Assembly (NCBI GenBank): GCA_921293015.1
Contig: OV121091.1
Location: forward strand, 23,358,839 to 23,422,838
Source: Phorcus lineatus
Lineage: Eukaryota > Mollusca > Gastropoda > Trochida > Trochidae
DNA: 64,000 nt
Direction: 5' to 3'
Of this stretch, positions 57,583 through 64,000 are shown in pieces. Under the pieces are notes generated by a model. It was given only the letters and a program-made list of their open reading frames with translations. It did not search any database and was not told where the DNA came from. Made by a program: the position numbers and the translations under genes. Each line of letters starts with the position of its first letter. Positions within the stretch are counted from its first letter, which is position 1.

Positions 57583-58077
57583 CTACAGGGAGAGAAATAG
57601 ATGAAGTTATATGCATCACCTATAACTGTTTGAGTGGCATTCTATCTTATTTTATCTTATTTTAATGCTGCACCTCTTCACACATTCTCACATATGTTTG
57701 AAAAACGCCCCTTTTTTTAAATAAAGAAGTTGTTCATCCATAAAATTCTGTTCTCTTCCTCAACTTTAACTATAATAGCTCATTGTCATCTTCAATAAAT
57801 TATACATTGCTTTTCGTAGCCTTCGCAGTTCAGGTGAGGTTATGTTCTTACCATACTGAGTACCAAACAACACCTCCCATTTTTCTATATAACATGGCCA
57901 GTATTCTTATAACAACTTACAGGTGGTTAATAAATATGATATCACTATCATACAATACATAAAGCTTAACTCTTTTACATTTTGTGATTACAGAAGAATT
58001 TGTAATACAAATGCTACGCACTAAGAAATAAAGTTCTTGTAGGAATCTATCTCAAGAAGCCTGACGCATACACCTAC

Positions 58078-58226
58078 CCAGTGGATGAGTAGAAGCTCTC
58101 GATGGTGACCCGACACTGTGACCTAGCCTCCCCGGCAGCGTTCTTTACAACAACCGTGTAGGTGGCAGAGTCCTCGGGGAAGGCCTCTCCAACATCAAGG
58201 GTCGAGTAGTTCACATCAACTGTCAC
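58078..58226 (-). CDS. Exon 7: second half of Ig 3
   Basis: Phase 0 in, phase 2 out. VTVDVNYSTLDVGEAFPED then SATYTVVVKNAAGEARSQCR completes the Ig; the F-strand Cys is Val. A short tail, TIESFYSSTG, leads to the next exon. The following 495-bp intron has no recognisable feature. Confidence 0.9.
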
Positions 58227-58481
58227 CTGTAGAAGACACATTCTCTCATCAGTACTGCGTATTCTGGCTAAATCATAAATGAAATTGATCTACATCATGA
58301 CAGAAAAATGTATTTAGTCAACTTCTTTCAGGAATAAAACTATCTTTCCATCATGTTTTAAAGTAAATTAGATGAATTCATAATGTTTCCATATCAAGGG
58401 AGGAAAAAATTGTTGAATATCTGTTTTATTCCACTGTTATTTATTAATTTGCATGACTCAACTAGGGAGCTGATGACTTAC

Positions 58482-58636
58482 CTTGAACACCCCGGAAGTG
58501 TGGACACGGTCAGTGCCCCGGAACCACTGGACCTCTGGGACAGGAGATCCGGTAAATCGGACCTCAAGCCTGAAGGCCTTGCCCTCTGGGACGGTGGTGT
58601 CCTGGAGCGGCTGGTGGAAGACCGGGGTCTGTAGAG
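58482..58636 (-). CDS. Exon 6: first half of Ig 3
   Basis: Phase 1 in, phase 0 out. Begins ALQTPVFHQPLQDTTVPEGK, then RLEVRFTGSPVPEVQWFRG and VHTSGVFK. The B-strand Cys is replaced by Val (EVRF), which is common in Z-disc Ig domains of titin. The intron falls between strands D and E, as in most split Ig domains of this gene. Confidence 0.92.
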
Positions 58637-59687
58637 CTGGAGACAGGAGGGAGGGGTCAGTACATGTAGGGATGTAGTACATGTAACTTATCTGTATTTG
58701 TTTACCAATACTACTGTTCCAGGTAATAGATATGAGTTTTATTTCTCAGTGTTGGTCTTTGTCTTTTTCTTGTCACTTTATACTATGCTATACTTTACTA
58801 TACTATACTTTGATATGAGCTGCTGAAAAAATTATTTCTGATACAATGTGTCATTGTGTTACTTTCAATGCACATATATTTGAATTTCATAACTCATTTG
58901 ACAAAATGTTACATGCAGCTAACTAAACAGCCTCTTTTTCAAGCTATTTATCAAAATATTTTGACCGGTTAAGGAATATGTTTTACTGAATAGATCTGAA
59001 TAAAATCATGAAGAAATAAAAAAGGGTTCAAAATTTAACAATAAAAGAAGAAAAGAAATGAATAAAAGAATAAGCGTTGCTGACAACATGCTGGTAGTGG
59101 GAATAAAGGAGGTATGTGATATATAGGGCCCTTGTTGGGTACAAGGATACATGCATGTTTCATGCAGTCTATGAACCTACTGAGTGACAAGACCTGGGTA
59201 AATGGGACTCTGGCTTCAATCTTAAACCATTAATCCTTTTGAAAAGATGAAACGAGAAAATCTAATCATAATTTGTATGACTAGGAACTAGGATAAGCAT
59301 TCAAATGATGATGATATTGAAATAGCAGGCAACTATAATTCTAAATTTTGTAGGATATTCGTGTAAATCTATGAAAATCCATTCCTGCAAGTCAATCATG
59401 CTTTTGATGACTAAAATAAAGATTTGCAGCAAATAAATATTCCATGCTTGTGTTGTTGTTTTTTCATTCAAGGAAATTAAAAACAGACAACCTATTTTCT
59501 GGGATTTTTCTAAGTTTTGGAAAATCATCTAATCTGTGTGATGAAAATATTCATGCTTCAACTGCAATCAGAAAAGGGGATCCTAATATTCTACAAATCA
59601 TTTCAGGAGGGAAAAATCAATTTCTGAGGGGACTTCATGCTTGACCTCTATGCAATCAAGGACATGCCGAGACGTTTAGGCTCTTAC

Positions 59688-59984
59688 GGATAACGTTAAG
59701 ACGGGCAGCCGAAGCAGCCTCGCCTCCTGGGTTTGAAGCCCGACATGTATAGCGGGCGGTGTGGTGCTGCATTACCCTACGGATCTTCAGACAGCACGTG
59801 CCATTGATCTTTGTGATGACAAAGTCGGGGGAATTGTCTACGTTCATCTCGTCCTTGTACCACGAGACCGTGGGAGATGGTATGCCCTGGACGTGGCATT
59901 CAAAGGCAAAAGAGGAGTTTTCAACCACCTCTGTTGATTTGAGGTTTTTGATAAACTCTGGAGGTACGATTTGCTGGTGGGTTT
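59688..59984 (-). CDS. Exon 5: complete Ig 2
   Basis: A whole Ig domain in one symmetric phase 1-1 exon, so it could be skipped without a frameshift. It begins ETHQQIVPPEFIKNLKS; core FAFECHV, SWYKDEM, HTARYTCRASNPGG; ends AARLNVI. Acceptor ttccag, donor C|GTAAGAG. The following 1.05-kb intron (58637-59687) has a TATAC-rich microsatellite near 58780-58815 and nothing else recognisable. Confidence 0.93.
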
Positions 59985-60934
59985 CTGGAAGGTGGGAAAA
60001 GCAGTGCAAGTTGAGAAATAGAAATTTTCAGAGTTGAGAGCAGTTTTCCACACTCATGTAGCTTACAGTCATGGCAAACACATAATTATTCCAGTTGAGA
60101 AACAAACCAGAGAAACTAAATTGGAATTATACATCTCACTCAGGAAGCATAAAGTTAAACTGAGTTTGTGAGTGGTTAACTCATGTGGTTTTAGCCTCAT
60201 AACCAAAACTCTATTCACACTTAGTATAATTAATCATTAAAATCATATTTAAAAGCTGAGAAATATTAACCCTTCACCTGTTGAATTAAAATAGGACTTT
60301 GGCAAAATTACTAGGTATTTTCCATAAAGAAACACATGACTACTTTATTCAACAGGTAAAGGGTTAAATATTCACAGGTCATGCTAGAACAAACCAAACC
60401 ATTTCACGCCTCAACCACAGCAGATATTGTTTAGAAATATAAGAAACATTAAACTAAAGCTTCAAGTACAAACATACATAAATGAATTAAATATCTGAAA
60501 CCAACACCTCAGAAGTACTACTCCATGATTCTTTTAGATAAAATCTTGCAATATGGGTCTTTGGATGGTTATGAAAGGCTATATAGAGAATAAGGATTTG
60601 GATGGTATCGGTGGATAAACTGTTTGTTCTCACATGATGATTGTGATAGGTAAGTCTCGTCTTCTACAAAGGGAGTGTTATATGAACTACCTCCAAAGGG
60701 ATCTAAATACACTGAAAGTAAGACATAGATATACAGAGAGGACTTGTGTTACTTTGCTATATTCTAATATGTAATGATTACTTCTATAAAGAAATTATTT
60801 TTAATAAATACACATTTGTTAAATATGTATCATACGCTATCTGGCTGACTATCAAATGTATCATGTGGCATAACTGTTAACAAAATAAATAAATACTTAG
60901 CAACAAGTTATTTACTGTCACTGATTCTATCTGG

Positions 60935-61048
60935 GCCTCCTTTAACAAAGCCCTAAGGTGATCATAAGTCAGTAAGGTAACCTTAGTGGAATGTTATAGA
61001 ATGGGAGTTAAGGTTAACCTTAGTAAAGGTTGTTTTGTGGAAGGAGGC
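60935..61048. mobile_element. MITE-like foldback element
   Basis: A 114-bp intronic segment has imperfect inverted ends: gcctcctttaacaaag on the left and a counterpart reading ttgttttgtggaaggaggc on the right. No coding capacity. It sits in the 1.3-kb intron between exons 4 and 5, which otherwise holds nothing I recognise. Confidence 0.55.
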
Positions 61049-61302
61049 TAATAACTTTATAGACACTGAAATGTTATTGAGATTTAATTATTACTTTCAA
61101 ATTCTTCCAAAAGGTACCAAACACAACTTGGAATTCATAATGTAAGACAATTTAGAGAATTGTAATTTGATGTGTATCTCTATATAACATCAATACCTTC
61201 AACTTAAGACATCATTCATAGCTTTGAAAATTCATCAAGACTCTTCAATTGAAGCTTTTGACCAAGTCATTTTCATGCCTAAATGTATATGAGCGTCCCT
61301 AC

Positions 61303-61523
61303 CTTTAACATTGAGGTGAGCGGATGACTCCGCAGTGCCGGCTTGGTTGGTGATGCGGCATGTGTAGCGAGCTGTGTCCTCAGAGAATGTTTCCTCAATG
61401 GTGAGCGTCGCCACTCCATTCTCGTAGCGGGTTTCATAGTCTGGGCTTGCCAGCGGCAAGTTGTCCTTGAACCATTTGGATTCTGACGGGGTGTCACTCT
61501 CAACACGGCACTCAAATGTGAAT
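61303..61523 (-). CDS. Exon 4: body of Ig 1
   Basis: Phase 2 in, phase 1 out. The Ig core shows the B-strand Cys in FTFECRV, the C-strand Trp in KWFKDN, and an F-strand DTARYTCRITNQAG. It ends in SAHLNVKG, the usual Ig end for this family. Donor AAAG|GTAGGG. Confidence 0.93.
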
Positions 61524-61917
61524 CTGCAGAGAATGGGGTGGAAGGGTCAGTGGATGTAGATGTAGACAAAAATTTGAAAAGTAGATGGTGTTATGTGGTT
61601 GTGCTCTAAGCTGAGTTATAAGTTTTAACATTTTCCTTTCAAGTTGAAGGTATAATCAAACCTGCTCTTCATATAAGTCCCTCTAATAAAGGAACCAAAG
61701 CAATTTATTCTTTGTATGTCAATTTATTATCTAAACCATAGCCAATATGGAAATATACATGTGTTTTCATGATGTAGATCAACTAGTGCTTACAATACTC
61801 ATAGTGTCAACTGAAGTATAAGAGGTTATCAAAATATGATGCTCAGATAATAGTTTATCATACATGTGTAGCTTATCTATCAATTACAAAATTTAAATTG
61901 TAGAATGTTTTACTCAC

Positions 61918-62033
61918 TTAGTGCCCTCGACGACCTCTGCGTTCTTGAGGTGTTGTGTGATGCGTGGTGGGCGAGACTGGGGGGCAGCGGCTGGGACAGC
62001 ACTCTGCTGTGACATGGCTTCCTCAACCGGCTG
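61918..62033 (-). CDS. Exon 3: linker and start of Ig 1
   Basis: Phase 0 in, phase 2 out. A short linker (PVEEAMSQQSAVPAAAPQ) leads into an Ig A-strand pattern, RPPRITQHLKNAEVVEGTK. The acceptor reads ACAGCAG, a tandem NAGNAG site, so the exon may end at 62033 or 62030, adding or dropping one Gln. The 394-bp intron that follows (61524-61917) shows nothing recognisable. Confidence 0.87.
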
Positions 62034-62241
62034 CTGTTGGTGGGAGGAGGAAATGGAATATGAAATAATGGAGGCACAAATGGATATCACTTAGAAAGAG
62101 ACTCTGAATGTTACATGCTCGTTTTTCATAGAGGATTCATCCAAGAAAATACAAGAATTTGTCCTGCTGATAGAGTGATTCCAAACATAAAGACGTTACA
62201 TTAATGGAATTTTTAATTCTGAGACAAATGACTCTACATAC

Positions 62242-62357
62242 CTTTCCCTCCAGGTTATCTCTGAGCATGGAGAGCTCGTTGTCGGCCTGTTCAAACGACT
62301 GCATCAGGTCCTGGTACTGGATCACAACGTGCCGGATCTTGTTAGCACCTTGCTCGC
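62242..62357 (-). CDS. Exon 2: spectrin-repeat-like helix
   Basis: Phase 1 in, phase 0 out. The codon split with exon 1 gives Gly; the text continues EQGANKIRHVVIQYQDLMQS and FEQADNELSMLRDNLEGK. This amphipathic helix completes the spectrin-like unit begun in exon 1. The acceptor (ttgttgttacag) is the terminal copy of the minisatellite. The donor is AAG|GTATGT. Confidence 0.82.
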
Positions 62358-62359
62358 CT

Positions 62360-63478
62360 GTAACAACAACCGTGATGTACCTCTAGCAGTGGACAACAAC
62401 AATAGCTTATCATGGTAACAACAACCGTGTTGTACCTCTAGCAGTGGACAACAACAATAGCTTATCATGGTAACAACAACCGTGTTGTACCTCTAGCAGT
62501 GGTCAACAACAATAGCTTATCATGGTAACAAGTTGTAACTCTAGCAGTGGTCAACAACAATAGCTTATCATGGTAACAACAACCGTGTTGTACCTCTAGC
62601 AGTGGTCAACAACAATAGCTTATCATGGTAACAACAACCGTGTTGTACCTCTAGCAGTGGTCAACAACAATAGCTTATCATGGTAACAAGTTGTAACTCT
62701 AGCAGTGGTCAACAACAATAGCTTATCATGGTAACAACAACCGTGTTGTACCTCTAGCAGTGGTCAACAACAATAGCTTATCATGGTAACAACAACCGTG
62801 TTGTAACTCTAGCAGTGGTCAACAACAATAGCTTATCATGGTAACAACAACCAAGTTGTAACTCTAGCAGTGGTCAACAACAATAGCTTATCATGGTAAC
62901 AACAACCGTGTTGTAACTCTAGCAGTGGTCAACAACAATAGCTTATCATGGTAACAACAACCAAGTTGTAACTCTAGCAGTGGACAACAACAATAGCTTA
63001 TCATGGTAACAACAACCGTGTTGTAACTCTAGCAGTGGACAACAACAATAGCTTATCATGGTAACAACAACCAAGTTGTAACTCTAGCAGTGGACAACAA
63101 CAATAGCTTATCATGGTAACAACAACCGTGTTGTAACTCTAGCAGTGGTCAACAACAATAGCTTATCATGGTAACAACAACCGTGTTGTACCTCTAGCAG
63201 TGGTCAACAACAATAGCTTATTATGGTAACAACAACCGTGTGTTACCTCTAGCAGTGGTCAACAACAATGGCTTATCATGGTAACAACAACCGTGTTGTA
63301 CCTCTAGAAGTGGTCAACAACAATGGCTTATCATGGTAACAACAACCAAGTTGTAACTCTAGCAGTGGTCAACAACAATAGCTTATCATGGTAACAACAA
63401 CCAAGTTGTAACTCTAGCAGTGGTCAACAACAATAGCTTATCATGGTAACAACAACCGTGTTGTTACTCTAGGAGTGT
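62360..63478. repeat. 55-bp minisatellite, about 21 copies
   Basis: Tandem array with a 55-bp unit marked by catggtaacaacaaccgtg and ctctagcagtgg; two units are 48 bp long through a 7-bp deletion. I located the catgg landmark at 20 regular positions from 62411 to 63442, with a first partial unit starting at 62360. The array fills most of the 1.3-kb intron between exons 1 and 2, and its left edge forms the acceptor of exon 2. A few positions vary between copies (gtgttgtacct versus aagttgtaact). Confidence 0.96.
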
Positions 63479-63665
63479 TATTATTTGTTTATCAGAAACG
63501 GTATCATCGTCTTCTTGGGTAGGATATGAACCTAATACTTTTGATTCGAGGTCCTTAGAAAATCTGACACAGCTTAGTTGTCATTCAATTAAGCTTTCCA
63601 AAGGGAGTATCACATACATTTAAGAAATTGTCATTCAATATGTGAGGTCAACGACTTCTACTTAC

Positions 63666-63849
63666 CATACAACTGCACGGCTAATTCTGAGACTTTCTGT
63701 AATCTCTGCTCCTGTAGAGGTTTTCCTTCTTCGACATATTTCTCTAACTTCCTGATAAGTTCATTGGCTTCCTGTGGGTTGCGGCATTCAGTAGACCTGC
63801 GTCCAATCTGGATCAACAGGTGGCTACCTTCTTTCATCCAGGTCTCACA
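63666..63849 (-). CDS. Exon 1: spectrin-repeat-like helix
   Basis: The first exon visible enters in phase 0 and leaves in phase 1. About 61 residues start CETWMKEG and run through IGRRSTECRNPQEANELIRK to LQKVSELAVQLYG. Charged heptad-like spacing and a Trp near the start fit half of a spectrin repeat (three-helix bundle). Earlier exons must lie right of the window. Family members with spectrin repeats use them as dimerising or spacer rods. Positions 63850-64000 are intron with nothing recognisable. Confidence 0.82.
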
Positions 63850-64000
63850 CTGCAACACAAGCAATATTCTTATTTCAACAAGTTTACAAATATTGTTAGT
63901 CATTTCTGGCAGCAGGGCTTGTGGTTGGAAAATCAACATGTTCATCGCTTACTATATTGTAAAACCTACAATATAGACAGGCTTGCTGTGTGATTTTGCA

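Larger units (their letters stand above)
931..63849 (-). other. Titin/kettin-like giant muscle gene, partial locus
   Basis: This single minus-strand gene spans nearly the whole window and is open at both ends. The 66 exons listed below were placed by GT/AG signals on the minus strand (AC to the left and CT to the right of each exon on the plus strand) and by translation. All junction phases agree from the first to the last exon. Encoded in order: two spectrin-like helical exons, 13 Ig domains, a proline-rich part with GPVQ modules, 12 Ig domains, long acidic spring segments ending in Ig domains, and further acidic and Ig exons. The family builds Z-disc anchorage and I-band elasticity in striated muscle. 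Orthology to vertebrate titin as opposed to arthropod Sallimus/kettin is not decided; no kinase or FN3 domain lies in the window. Confidence 0.93.

Noticed and set aside
1..64000. CRISPR arrays, rRNA, operons, bacterial signals, retroviral genes
   Set aside because: The sequence is an intron-rich animal gene. The only regular arrays are the minisatellite and the coding repeats, neither of which has CRISPR spacers, and no reverse transcriptase or integrase motifs were seen.

Overview
The window holds most of the middle of one very large muscle gene, read entirely on the minus strand. The 5' end lies beyond position 64000 and the 3' end of the long form lies beyond position 1. I could place 66 exons from about 63,849 down to 931. 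Every donor/acceptor pair has matching reading phase along the whole chain, which is the strongest evidence for the model. They give about 24.7 kb of coding sequence, or roughly 8,200 residues. A further alternative last exon with its own stop codon lies at about 5.3-5.6 kb.

The protein belongs to the titin / kettin (Sallimus) family of sarcomere scaffold and spring proteins. Several exons match family patterns I know: Z-disc-type Ig domains, an Ig-linker block of the kettin type (DFGFVSLDILY, then KSIIMDTQLP, then an Ig ending in EDWRSKLKQAPK), and long acidic spring segments. No fibronectin III or kinase domain appears in the window. The organism is an animal, almost certainly an invertebrate: AT-rich introns of 0.1-2 kb, a kettin-like layout, and SINE- and MITE-like fragments. 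A lophotrochozoan such as a mollusc is a plausible guess, but nothing here proves it.

Layout in gene order, right to left. (1) 63.8-61.9 kb: two helical, spectrin-repeat-like exons, with a 21-copy minisatellite in the intron between them. (2) 62.0-48.0 kb: 13 Ig domains in a row, mostly one Ig per two exons, with short proline-rich or helical linkers. (3) 47.8-38.8 kb: a stretch without Ig domains. It consists of small exons, eleven consecutive ones with phase 2 at both ends: four copies of a short GPVQ-ISYAS module, proline-rich exons, and one 15-proline run. (4) 36.6-23.5 kb: 12 Ig domains, including the single kettin-like Ig-linker block. (5) 23.3-10.1 kb: three giant acidic exons (1.7, 5.2 and 3.8 kb) rich in Glu, Val, Thr and Pro, with internal tandem repeats; two of them end in an Ig domain. 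(6) 9.7-0.9 kb: one split Ig, an alternative last exon coding for a C-terminal membrane segment, then another acidic + Ig exon leading out of the window.

The parts most worth attention are the repeated GPVQ module, the membrane-anchored alternative C-terminus, the strand-biased clustering of UGCAUG splicing motifs around the skippable exons, and the homogenised 270-bp repeat in the 5.2-kb spring exon. Introns not described separately hold nothing I recognise beyond AT-rich sequence.
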